Assembly: GCA_002375495.1 (NCBI GenBank)
Contig: DFLU01000012.1
Location: 866,748 to 930,747 of the forward strand
Length of the DNA stretch: 64,000 bases
Origin: Flavobacteriaceae bacterium UBA3611
GTDB taxonomy: Bacteria; Bacteroidota; Bacteroidia; Flavobacteriales; Flavobacteriaceae
Reading direction: 5' to 3'
In this document: positions 16,199 to 23,753 of the stretch, one piece after another
Layout of the letters: each line of letters starts with the position of its first letter
How positions within the stretch are numbered: the first letter of the stretch is position 1
Program-made: the position numbers and the translations under genes
The notes under the pieces: generated by a model
What the model was told of the DNA's origin: nothing
What the model saw: the letters and a program-made list of their open reading frames with translations, nothing else
Database searches by the model: none

Positions 16199-17247
16199 TG
16201 AGCATTCAAGAGAAAAAATATACAAACAAAAAATCTGGTGTTACAATCATTTCACCTTTATCACCTATTGAAACAACCGAAGTCTATGATACATATTGGA
16301 AGTTTGCGGCACTCAGGCAAGAAGCATTCTTTAAAAAAATTGAAAACAATGGTTATCCTTGGTCAAACGATTCGATAATAAATACATATAGGTTTACAAA
16401 TGCATATAGAGCATCAGACCGAGTGAGTCAATATCTAATACGTAATGTAATTTATTCGCCAGAATTTTCAGATTCACCAAAAGAGGTTTTATTCAGAATT
16501 CTTTTGTTCAAGCTTTTCAATAAAATTGACACCTGGAAATTAATCTGCTCAAATTTTACAAAACCTAGTTTCGAAGACTATAGCTTTCATGAATATAATG
16601 AAGTTCTTAATGATGCATTCACCGCTGGGGAAACAATTTATTCTGCGGCTTATATAATGCCATCGGCCAAATCAGCATTTGGCTATTCAAGAAAGCATAG
16701 TAATCACTTAAAGTTGATTGAATTGATGCTCAATAGCAACGTTACTGAGAAATTATCCGATGCAAAGAATATGCAGAGTGCATTTGAGATTATTAAATCT
16801 TATCCTGGACTTGGAAATTTTCTAGCTTATCAATTGTTAATTGACATTAACTACTCGACTATAATTAATTTTTCGGAATCTGAGTTTGTAATGCCAGGCC
16901 CTGGTGCTTTAGGAGGCATTAGTAAGTGCTTTACTCATACCGCAGGTTTAGATGAAAAGGAAATTATAAAATTAGTTACTGACAGGCAGGAACTAGAATT
17001 TGAGCGTTTAGGTTTATCGTTTAAATCTTTATGGGGTCGAGAATTACAACTTATTGATTGTCAAAATTTATTCTGCGAGGTGGATAAATATAGTAGGGTT
17101 AGGCATCCAAAAATTACTGGTAACAGCAAAAGAACAAGGATTAAACAAAAATATAAAAGGAATCCAAAACCGATAGATTATTGGTTTCCCCCAAAGTGGA
17201 ATCTAAATGATAAAATTGTTTCGGAACTAGTAAATCAAAATCAATAA
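16198..17247 (+). CDS. 5-hmdU DNA kinase helical domain / aGPT-pyrophosphorylase-like DNA-base hypermodification protein
   Basis: 349 residues. Motifs of the helical family named after 5-hmdU DNA kinase and alpha-glutamyl/putrescinyl thymine pyrophosphorylase: DTYWKFAALRQEAFFK (31-46), RFTNAYRASDRVSQYLI (65-81), HhH-like PGLGNFLAYQLLIDINY (203-219), MPGPGALGGISKCF (232-245) and DCQNLFCEVDKYSR (287-300). The fold is related to HhH DNA glycosylases. In phages these proteins transfer amino acids or polyamines onto activated 5-hydroxymethyl-uracil in DNA. Its partner here is a TS-like gene, as expected for such a pathway. The exact clade and substrate are not determined by me. Confidence 0.7.
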   Translation: MSIQEKKYTNKKSGVTIISPLSPIETTEVYDTYWKFAALRQEAFFKKIENNGYPWSNDSIINTYRFTNAYRASDRVSQYLIRNVIYSPEFSDSPKEVLFRILLFKLFNKIDTWKLICSNFTKPSFEDYSFHEYNEVLNDAFTAGETIYSAAYIMPSAKSAFGYSRKHSNHLKLIELMLNSNVTEKLSDAKNMQSAFEIIKSYPGLGNFLAYQLLIDINYSTIINFSESEFVMPGPGALGGISKCFTHTAGLDEKEIIKLVTDRQELEFERLGLSFKSLWGRELQLIDCQNLFCEVDKYSRVRHPKITGNSKRTRIKQKYKRNPKPIDYWFPPKWNLNDKIVSELVNQNQ

Positions 17248-17250
17248 ACT

Positions 17251-18060
17251 ATGGCTTTTTTAGGAAATAGAACCATACTGGAATGTATTGATGAAAATAA
17301 GGTCATACAGCCTTTTGACGAAAAGAGAATTAAGAATGGAGCTTACGAGCTATCGTTGGGAGGACAAGTGTTTCAAACAAATTCAGAAACTAAGGAAATT
17401 CGAAAAGTCGGTCAAGAAGAAATCATACATATTGAGCCAGGACAGTTTGCCTTATTGTTGACAGAAGAAACAGTTGAAATACCCAAGAATAAGATTGGAT
17501 TTATTTCTATAAAAGCTAAGATTAAGTTTAAGGGGTTGGTAAATGTATCAGGGTTTCACGTTGACCCAGATTTCAAAGGTAAATTGCTTTTTAGCGTTTA
17601 TAATGCTGGACCGGCTACAATTACATTAAAAAGAGGTCAAAATTATTTTCCATTGTGGTTGGCGGAATTAAAAGAAAAACAAAACTATAAAGGAACCCAT
17701 ACTGATCAAGACTCAATACCAAGTGGACCAATTGAGGCATTAAGCCAAGGCGAGTTGACTTCACCTCAAGTTTTAAAAGAGAAAACATCTAAACTAGATT
17801 CTAGGATAGCAGTTCTAGAACAAAATAATAAGGCAAATAATTACATAGCCGTTACTGCTTTAGGGTTACTAATACTACTTTTTGTGAAATTTGCATTTGA
17901 CTGGTATGCATTGAATAAAGGATGGGATGGTGCCATAGAGCATAATGAGAAAGTTGCAGAATATGATTCAATTATAAACCTAAGATTTCTCGAAAAGCAA
18001 AGATTGATAAAAGAAATTCAAACCTTGACTATTGAAAAGGATAGTCTTACTGATGAATAA
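17251..18060 (+). CDS. Membrane-anchored dCTP deaminase/dUTPase-fold protein
   Basis: 269 residues. Residues 1-140 match the DCD fold: GAYELSLGGQ (30-39), VEIPKNKIGFISIKAKIKFK, VSGFHVDPDFKGKLLFSVYN (99-118), LKRGQNYFPLWLAEL. The catalytic Glu of dCTP deaminase (VLEFYN) is replaced by Ser115 (LFSVYN), so deamination as in the classic enzyme is doubtful. Residues 180-195 are coiled-coil-like, 198-215 is a membrane helix (YIAVTALGLLILLFVKF), and the tail is again helical. A membrane-tethered nucleotide sensor or hydrolase is a reasonable inference; DCD proteins are known anti-phage effectors. Confidence 0.7.
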   Translation: MAFLGNRTILECIDENKVIQPFDEKRIKNGAYELSLGGQVFQTNSETKEIRKVGQEEIIHIEPGQFALLLTEETVEIPKNKIGFISIKAKIKFKGLVNVSGFHVDPDFKGKLLFSVYNAGPATITLKRGQNYFPLWLAELKEKQNYKGTHTDQDSIPSGPIEALSQGELTSPQVLKEKTSKLDSRIAVLEQNNKANNYIAVTALGLLILLFVKFAFDWYALNKGWDGAIEHNEKVAEYDSIINLRFLEKQRLIKEIQTLTIEKDSLTDE

Positions 18061-18063
18061 GAT

Positions 18064-18636
18064 ATGACTAAGGAAACAAAACTTTTTGATTCAGATTTCC
18101 CCGAACACGAACAGCTACCACGAACTTTTACAATTGATTTTGAAACAATTGAGAGAGAAGGAAAAACCATGACAAAAATTATATATCAAGGCATGCAGGT
18201 TGGTGACTATATTGATGATAACTCGAGAGTGCTTGATAATTACCGTTTCCACGATGTGTTTCACTATACTTTCGCAACTGTTTTAGGATGGTCTCCATGC
18301 GCTCGAGCTATGTTGAAAAGAAAAAGAAAGAGTGTTTCAGATATTGACCAATTTGAGGATGGTGCTCGTGCTACAATTACTGAAGAAGCTGTTTCGCTTA
18401 TAGTATTTAATTATGCCAAAAAAAGAAATCTATTGGATTCCGATAACAATGTTGAATCCGAAATCCTAGATTTCATTAAAGATTCTACTTCCCCATTTGA
18501 GGTTTCAAAATGCACAAAGGAGGAATGGGAAAAAGCAATTCTTATGGGGTATTCTTTATTCAGAAATCTTGTTAAACACGACGGCGGTAAAATCTATTTT
18601 GATATGAATAATAAGACAGCGCGTTTTATAAAGTGA
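18064..18636 (+). CDS. MazG-like all-alpha NTP pyrophosphohydrolase
   Basis: 190 residues. Conserved blocks NYRFHDVFHYTFATVLGWSP (59-78), RKRKSVSDIDQFEDGARATI (86-105) and TEEAVSLIVFNYAKKRN (106-122), then WEKAILMGYSLFRNL near the C-terminus. The acidic EE and HD residues resemble the metal site of MazG/all-alpha NTP pyrophosphatases, and the arrangement is that of a MazG-related family often found with DNA-modification genes. Presumed to hydrolyse a (modified) dNTP to dNMP. Start 3 bases after the DCD gene; its stop overlaps a GTG start (GTGA). Confidence 0.6.
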   Translation: MTKETKLFDSDFPEHEQLPRTFTIDFETIEREGKTMTKIIYQGMQVGDYIDDNSRVLDNYRFHDVFHYTFATVLGWSPCARAMLKRKRKSVSDIDQFEDGARATITEEAVSLIVFNYAKKRNLLDSDNNVESEILDFIKDSTSPFEVSKCTKEEWEKAILMGYSLFRNLVKHDGGKIYFDMNNKTARFIK

Positions 18637-18873
18637 GAAAAGAAGAATTAATATTGGAGTATTTTGCTCGAATGACACCAACATTTCTGTTTTTTAAAAG
18701 AATACCGTAGTTTAGATTATGAAGTTGAAAGTCATGAAAAAGTCAAAAATTTCAATACATACTGTCGAGAATCTAAACTATATGAATTTGAAATTCTGAT
18801 TCTCTACAAGTTAATATCGTTGATGAATTGGGATCTACATTTTATGATACCACAGAATACTAAAGATATATGA
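18633..18873 (+). pseudogene. Small operon gene interrupted by a +1 frameshift
   Basis: A GTG start overlaps the previous stop (GTGA, 18633-18636) and encodes RKEELILEYFARMTPTFLF, then stops at 18708-18710. Shifting by one base at the T6 run (18690-18695) opens 60 more codons (KEYRSLDYEVESHEKVKNFN ... MIPQNTKDI) ending at TGA 18871-18873, which overlaps the AcpS start (ATGA). The double 4-base overlap shows this is one gene of about 79 codons. Either a decayed gene, a homopolymer sequencing error, or programmed frameshifting. The product is not recognised. Confidence 0.65.
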
Positions 18874-19274
18874 TTATAGGAATAGGATGCGATATTGTTG
18901 ACATTGATAAGACCTTAAGATTAGGTTGGAAAAATGATGTCGATATTCTAAATAGAATTTTTTCTAAAAATGAGATTGCATTAGAGTCAGGATTAGAAAC
19001 CGAAAGGTATTATTCTAGTAGGTTTGCAATAAAGGAGGCAGTTTTAAAGTGTTTGGGAATTGGAATGGAAGACGGAATTGCATTAAATGACATAGAAATA
19101 CAAAAGATAGATGGTGGGGGTTTAAAAGTAAAATTAAAAGGAAGAATTAAAAAAATTGCAGACTCTAAACATATAACACATTGGTTTGTATCACTGTCAC
19201 ATTCTCAAGAGCAATCAATTGCTTTTGTTATAGCTGATAATCAAGGTGCAAATTTTCCTAACAAGTATAAGTAA
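18870..19274 (+). CDS. acpS-like: Holo-acyl-carrier-protein synthase (AcpS-type phosphopantetheinyl transferase)
   Basis: 134 residues, normal for AcpS. N-terminal MIIGIGCDIVDI with metal-binding Asp8, the signature RFAIKEAVLKCLG (51-63, Glu56 and Lys60) and the C-terminal VSLSHSQEQSIAFVIA. It transfers 4'-phosphopantetheine from CoA to the conserved serine of a carrier protein. As the last gene of an operon that begins with an ACP-like gene, it is probably a dedicated enzyme, not the essential housekeeping acpS. Start overlaps the preceding reading frame (ATGA). Confidence 0.85.
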   Translation: MIIGIGCDIVDIDKTLRLGWKNDVDILNRIFSKNEIALESGLETERYYSSRFAIKEAVLKCLGIGMEDGIALNDIEIQKIDGGGLKVKLKGRIKKIADSKHITHWFVSLSHSQEQSIAFVIADNQGANFPNKYK

Positions 19275-19397
19275 GCCTATAATTACTCCTGAAAATATTG
19301 AAAAATCATTAAATAATTACGCTTTTGTGTTAGATTTTAGAGAACCTTGAGATTTAAATTATTTTAACTATCTGATTTATAGGCTTGTAATTAGTAA

Positions 19398-19421
19398 AGT
19401 TCGAGTCTCGTCCAGACCGCA
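19398..19421 (+). other. tRNA-Asp 3'-end fragment (candidate attR of the island)
   Basis: AGTTCGAGTCTCGTCCAGACC followed by GCA reads as the T-arm and 3' acceptor strand of bacteroidetal tRNA-Asp, but no tRNA body precedes it: upstream is the AcpS gene and 120 bases of AT-rich DNA. Such a lone 3' tRNA end is what integrases leave on one side of an inserted element. The partner copy must lie outside the window on the left, as no match occurs near 6170-6500. Confidence 0.55.
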
Positions 19422-19424
19422 AGA

Positions 19425-19502
19425 TTCCGCAACAAGTGCGGAACAAGATGTTGTGTTGTCACGCCAAAGGCGTGATGTGGTTTAGTCCCGATAGCTATCG
19501 GG
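19425..19502. repeat. Cluster of three short palindromes
   Basis: TTCCGC/GCGGAA (19425-19443), CACGCC/GGCGTG (19460-19474) and CCCGATAGCTATCGGG (19487-19502) lie between the tRNA-Asp remnant and a terminator. The last belongs to a family repeated at 44478, 48193 and 48295; a relative of the second is at 46557. Confidence 0.75.
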
Positions 19503-19515
19503 AAGAACCGATGAG

Positions 19516-19544
19516 AAGCTTATCCAAATGGATGGGCTTTTTTT
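19516..19544 (+). terminator. Terminator beyond the tRNA-Asp remnant
   Basis: AAGC-ATCC / GGAT-GCTT stem with AAAT loop and T8. Probably the original tRNA-Asp terminator, displaced by inserted palindromes. Confidence 0.65.
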
Positions 19545-19552
19545 GTTAGTGA

Positions 19553-19586
19553 GATAACAAATCTATGATTTGTGTAATCGAACTAA
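19553..19586. repeat. 34-bp direct repeat, copy 1
   Basis: Identical to 19632-19665. It begins GATAACAAATC and contains the hairpin ACAAATC-TAT-GATTTGT. Lies between the island terminator and the nitroreductase gene. The 514-bp stretch 19275-19788 holds only these repeats, the tRNA remnant and the terminator; no gene is seen. Confidence 0.85.
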
Positions 19587-19631
19587 TCCCGCTGTAGAGC
19601 GGGATCCTAAGTGATACTTTCGGAATACTAT

Positions 19632-19665
19632 GATAACAAATCTATGATTTGTGTAATCGAACTAA
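19632..19665. repeat. 34-bp direct repeat, copy 2
   Basis: Second exact copy of the repeat at 19553, offset by 79 bases. The spacer contains another small palindrome (CCCGCTGTAGAGCGGG). Confidence 0.85.
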
Positions 19666-19788
19666 CCCCTCAGGAGTGCGAGGTCTTCAGACCATATTTA
19701 TCTGTTAACTTATGCTGAATGTGTCACGTTTGCTTTCTGAATTTATTCAGCATAATTTGAAACCCAATTTCAGTATCTTTACCACACA

Positions 19789-20361
19789 TTGAAAACACAT
19801 CAAATGCTTGCTGAAATCATAGAAAACAGACGTGCCATCTACCCAGATGTCTATAGTAACCAACCCATACCCAAAGAAGAAATCAACCAGATTTTAGATG
19901 CCGCCAATTGGGCGCCAACGCACAAGCGTACAGAACCTTGGCGCTTTAAAGTGTTTCATTCTGAAACCTCTAGAAAACAGTTGTCAACTTTCTTGGGCGA
20001 AGCCTATGTGAAATCGGTTGAATCTCCTTCAGATTTTAAGCGCAAGAAAATGGAACAAAAAGCATTGCAATCGGGATGTGTGATTGCCATTTGTATGCAA
20101 CGCGACCCAGAAGCGCGTATTCCAGAATGGGAAGAAGTTGCTTCTGTGGCCATGGCGGTGCAGAATATGTGGCTCACCGCACACGATCTAAACATAGGTG
20201 CATATTGGAGTTCGCCAGCGCTTATTCAATATGTGGGAGAACATGTTTCATTGGCCGAAGGCGAACGTTGTCTCGGATTTTTCTACATGGGTAAGTACGA
20301 GGGAGAACTTCCTGACGGATTACGAAAATCGAACATTTCAGAAAAAACCCAATGGATGTGA
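19789..20361 (+). CDS. Nitroreductase family protein
   Basis: 190 residues from TTG 19789; ATG 19804 (MLAEIIENRRAIYP) is an alternative. Nitroreductase signature ENRRAIYPDVYSNQPIPKEE, AANWAPTHKRTEPWRF, later AVQNMWLTAHDLNIGAYWSS and GFFYMGKYEGE. An FMN-dependent NAD(P)H oxidoreductase of the YdjA/NfsB-like single-domain type acting on nitro or quinone substrates in the cytoplasm. It is the first chromosomal gene after the island. Confidence 0.85.
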   Translation: MKTHQMLAEIIENRRAIYPDVYSNQPIPKEEINQILDAANWAPTHKRTEPWRFKVFHSETSRKQLSTFLGEAYVKSVESPSDFKRKKMEQKALQSGCVIAICMQRDPEARIPEWEEVASVAMAVQNMWLTAHDLNIGAYWSSPALIQYVGEHVSLAEGERCLGFFYMGKYEGELPDGLRKSNISEKTQWM

Positions 20362-20402
20362 TGACAATGTAAGATCTTTTCGATGGGTTAGAAACAACGA
20401 TC

Positions 20403-21167
20403 ATGAAAAGATTCAGTTTACTAACCATTGTCAGCATATTGCTTTGCGTTGCTTGCAGTAAGGATGATACACCCACACCACAGCAGGAACCCTTTGCCGA
20501 TTTCAATTCACAGCTTTGTAATAACGTAACTGGCATTCCAGCTTTGTACTGGGATTATGCAAATGCGCAGCCGGTGCCACTTACCGAAATTCCAACCATT
20601 GCCAATCCCGGGCAACAATTTATCCATAGTGCGTATCCACAATTGGGGTTTACACTCCCTGTTGGTTATACGGCTACTGAAATTTCCAGTAACAATCCGC
20701 CCATTGTAGGGGTAAACGTCACTCGTAACGACAACCAAGTGCTGTGGCAGTATGTCCCCTTAGTTTCGCTGCAAGGTCAAATCCCAATTAACGACATTGT
20801 TGGTTCTCAAGTTAACAGCATGTTCGGTTTTCACAATTTCAACGGAAACTTTAACGTGTTATGTACCGCTACGCGAACCATGGAGCAGAGCGGACTCCAG
20901 TTTACATTTGGAGCACGATTGATAGAATTCGGATCATTCACAGGATTGGTTTGGGTAAATACAGTGTATGTTCCATCTATTAACTCCATGCAAGTATCTG
21001 TATCGATTTCTTCCGCGCCAACAGCGCAATTCAACGAAGAGGTATTCAATTTGTTTTTACCTATTTCATTTCAGCTTTTAGTAATAGACGATGGGGTAAG
21101 AGATAGTGATCTAGACGGCACACCAGACAACCAGGATAATTTTCCTTTCGACCCGAATCGACAGTAA
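20403..21167 (+). CDS. Lipoprotein with thrombospondin-type-3-like C-terminus
   Basis: 254 residues. Lipoprotein signal (MKRFSLLTIVSILLCVAC, Cys18) and an acidic spacer (SKDDTPTPQQEP). The central about 190 residues are beta-rich without a recognised domain. The C-terminus DSDLDGTPDNQDNFPFDP has the D-x-D-x-D-G calcium-binding pattern of TSP3 repeats. Probably an outer-membrane surface lipoprotein. Convergent with the DUF456 gene 9 bases downstream. Confidence 0.65.
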   Translation: MKRFSLLTIVSILLCVACSKDDTPTPQQEPFADFNSQLCNNVTGIPALYWDYANAQPVPLTEIPTIANPGQQFIHSAYPQLGFTLPVGYTATEISSNNPPIVGVNVTRNDNQVLWQYVPLVSLQGQIPINDIVGSQVNSMFGFHNFNGNFNVLCTATRTMEQSGLQFTFGARLIEFGSFTGLVWVNTVYVPSINSMQVSVSISSAPTAQFNEEVFNLFLPISFQLLVIDDGVRDSDLDGTPDNQDNFPFDPNRQ

Positions 21168-21176
21168 GTGAATTCA

Positions 21177-21680
21177 TTATCCGAAAAATAAATCCCAGTT
21201 CGCTATAAATTTATAGATGAAAAGCCCTAGGTAGACGAGCGTGGCAAAAAATTTCATAAACGTTGAGGCCAAAAAACCGATAAACGAACCAAAGGCGGCT
21301 TTTACGGCGAGTTTCCCTTCGGTCTGATTAAAAACAAGTTCACCGATAAGGGCTCCTAAAAAGGGTCCGATTAGAATACCGAATGGAATAGGAGCCAAAA
21401 TTCCCACAATTAGTCCGATGGTGGTACCCCAAGCGCCTGCTTTACTTCCGCCAAAGCGTTTGGTGCCCATAGCTGGGATAACGTAATCCAAAATATAGAG
21501 GCCAATTGCGACAATGCCCGTAATGATAATAAAGACCCAATCAAAAGGCAGTGATGGTGTTAAATACAAACATAGAAGTCCGAGCCAACTCACGGGTACT
21601 CCGGGTAAAACCGGAAGAATACTGCCCGCAATTCCTGCAAGCATTAAAATGAGTCCGATGCAAATTAAAAGTATATCCAT
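21177..21680 (-). CDS. DUF456 family membrane protein
   Basis: 167 residues, nearly all hydrophobic, with about five helices. DUF456 hallmarks: LAGIAGSILPVLPGVPVSWL near the N-terminus, DYVIPAMGTKRFGGSKAGAW in the middle, and GILAPIPFGILIGPFLGALI followed by GELV. Cytoplasmic-membrane protein of unknown function, widespread and non-operonic. Monocistronic here. Confidence 0.85.
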   Translation of the reverse strand: MDILLICIGLILMLAGIAGSILPVLPGVPVSWLGLLCLYLTPSLPFDWVFIIITGIVAIGLYILDYVIPAMGTKRFGGSKAGAWGTTIGLIVGILAPIPFGILIGPFLGALIGELVFNQTEGKLAVKAAFGSFIGFLASTFMKFFATLVYLGLFIYKFIANWDLFFG

Positions 21681-21791
21681 TCGGGAGTATCAGTAGGTAA
21701 AAATACACTTCTGTTACAATTTTATAACTAAAAAATTAGTTTAAACTAAATATTTAGTTATATTTGGACATCAAATCGTATTGGTAGCTGT

Positions 21792-23300
21792 ATGAATTTC
21801 TGCAAATCTTTATTATTTCTAGTTTCTTTATTAATTTCTTCACTCGGAATTTCACAAGTATATGTAGGTGAGGTAATACATGGGGATAGATTTCAGTATG
21901 CGAAAATTACAATAACCGATAGCCTTACTACCTTTTCACTTCCGTATGTAGACAATGATAAAAAATATGTTGTTGCTGAAAACATACAGACCACACCAGA
22001 CTGGCGGGTTATACGTGATCTAGAATCGTGGGTGTTTACTACAGCAATATCTTCTAACAAGTTGATTGGAACACTTTGGGATAACGGGATTTCCCAACCG
22101 GTCACTTTTTACAGGCAATTAGATGCTTTGCCAATTAATGAATTGTCTAAATATGAAGGTGTATTTGAAGACAACAATGGCAATAGGGCTGTTATATATG
22201 CTGAAAATGGCTACCTACATCTAATGTCGCCTTATACAGGACGGACCATGTCTCTAAAACCGATAGGAAACCAAACTTTTTGGAGTGTCTCTGGCGAACA
22301 GTCTGTTTTTAAAACCACTGACACTGATGATCTTACTGAATTAGAAATTACAGGACGATTCCAAAATGTGAAGATATTAAAAAAACTTCTGCCCATGAAG
22401 ATTGAAGAAACTTGGGTGCCAGTAGGAAAAGATTCCCTCTACGCAAAGATTTTTATTCCGCCAACAGACCAAAAAGTGCCGGCTTGCTTGGTACTGCCAG
22501 GTGGCGGTGCGACAGGAATGGCCAACTACGAATACGAAGCCCGTTTTTTTGCTGCCTACGGAATGGTTGCCATGGTGTTCGATAAATCGGGAAATGGGAA
22601 GTCGAAAGGGCCAGGTAATTTTAACCTACAGACCTTTGAAGATAAAACCGCACAATACCTTCAGCTTTTTGAATTTTTACAAAACCATGTGAACGTAGAT
22701 CCAACAAAAGTGGGTGTGCACGGCCCAAGCGAAGGTGGCCGATTGGCATTGATGATGGCAATAGATGAACCAGAAATTGCCTTCGTAAATGCAACAGCGG
22801 CTCCCATAACCAGCATGCGTGAAGGGCAATTATTTGCTATAAACGAATACCTTCGGAACAGAGGCATTCCTGAAGCTGACAATATTGCTATTAGAACAAT
22901 TTGGAACGAATACTACGCTGGCATAATTGCAGGTGAAATAGACCCGAAAACGATAGAGAAGGCGAATGTCTTCCGTGAGAAATACGACCGCTTGTTTTTG
23001 CCGCCAAATGCGGTTGCACTTCCTGATTCACCTAACAAGGACGACCTTTTAAACGATCGGGTAGCCATACAAGCTGCTAAGATTCGCTGTCCTGTTTTCT
23101 TGCAATATGGTGAAAACGACGGGCGGGTGCCAGCCGATAAGAGTATCCAGAACTTTTATAAATATGTGTCTAAAGATGTCCCTATCACGTTAAAAATATA
23201 CCCCAGGGCCAACCATTCGTTTATGACCCCAGAATATGAAATATCACACGGCTACACCAAAGACAAACGGTTATGGCTGCAAAAAATAGGATTATTATGA
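21792..23300 (+). CDS. Secreted alpha/beta hydrolase
   Basis: 502 residues. Signal peptide 1-21 (ending GISQ). Residues about 22-200 form a beta-rich N-terminal domain. The hydrolase core has CLVLPGGGATG (oxyanion region), nucleophile HGPSEGGRLAL, acid YGENDGRVPADKS and base RANHSFMTPE. Similar to dipeptidyl-peptidase-like or dienelactone-hydrolase-like Bacteroidetes esterases; the substrate is unknown. Stop overlaps the start of the next gene (ATGA), forming a small operon with two NTF2-like secreted proteins. Confidence 0.8.
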   Translation: MNFCKSLLFLVSLLISSLGISQVYVGEVIHGDRFQYAKITITDSLTTFSLPYVDNDKKYVVAENIQTTPDWRVIRDLESWVFTTAISSNKLIGTLWDNGISQPVTFYRQLDALPINELSKYEGVFEDNNGNRAVIYAENGYLHLMSPYTGRTMSLKPIGNQTFWSVSGEQSVFKTTDTDDLTELEITGRFQNVKILKKLLPMKIEETWVPVGKDSLYAKIFIPPTDQKVPACLVLPGGGATGMANYEYEARFFAAYGMVAMVFDKSGNGKSKGPGNFNLQTFEDKTAQYLQLFEFLQNHVNVDPTKVGVHGPSEGGRLALMMAIDEPEIAFVNATAAPITSMREGQLFAINEYLRNRGIPEADNIAIRTIWNEYYAGIIAGEIDPKTIEKANVFREKYDRLFLPPNAVALPDSPNKDDLLNDRVAIQAAKIRCPVFLQYGENDGRVPADKSIQNFYKYVSKDVPITLKIYPRANHSFMTPEYEISHGYTKDKRLWLQKIGLL

Positions 23301-23749
23301 AACTACTCACTACCTTAATTCTCGCTATGGCGATTTCTGCTACGGGATTGTCACAGGACGTTTCCGCAGAAGAGCAAATTACGCGCGCCTGTTTGAACTA
23401 TTTAGAAGGTTTTTACGAAGGCGACACTGCCAAGTTACAGCAGAGTTTACAACCGAAATTGTACAAATTCGGATTTATGAAAAAGCGCGACGGAATGGGC
23501 TATCAACAAGTGGCGCCAATGACCTACGACGCTGCGCTAGCCTATGCTGAAAATGTACGCGAAAAACAAAACTTTCCGGGTGAAGATGCTCCCAAAAAAG
23601 TACAGATACTTGACGTTGGTAACTCCATTGCAGCTGCTAAAGTTACCGCTTGGTGGGGCATCGATTATATATTGCTTTCAAAACGGGATACGGGCTGGAT
23701 GATTGAACAAGTATTGTGGGAGGGTCCGCTAGCAGCCACTAAAAAGTAA
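23297..23749 (+). CDS. Secreted NTF2-like (putative lumazine-binding type) protein
   Basis: 150 residues from ATG 23297, which overlaps the hydrolase stop. Signal peptide (MKLLTTLILAMAISATGLSQ) followed by an NTF2-like fold: EEQITRACLNYLEGFYEGDT, LQQSLQPKLYKFGFMKK, ILDVGNSIAAAKVTAWWGI and YILLSKRDTGWMIEQVLWEG. The family (Lumazine_bd_2) is frequent in Bacteroidetes; no enzyme activity is established. Periplasmic by signal. Confidence 0.75.
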   Translation: MKLLTTLILAMAISATGLSQDVSAEEQITRACLNYLEGFYEGDTAKLQQSLQPKLYKFGFMKKRDGMGYQQVAPMTYDAALAYAENVREKQNFPGEDAPKKVQILDVGNSIAAAKVTAWWGIDYILLSKRDTGWMIEQVLWEGPLAATKK

Positions 23750-23753
23750 AAAG

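Noticed and set aside
6492..19274. Interpretation of the island as a prophage
   Set aside because: No capsid, portal, terminase, tail or lysis genes are visible.
19470..19520. The palindrome near 19487 as an insertion into a tRNA D-loop, as at tRNA-Leu
   Set aside because: GTTTAGT...AAGAACC around it resembles a D-arm, but it lies downstream of the tRNA-Asp 3' end and no acceptor or anticodon arms follow.
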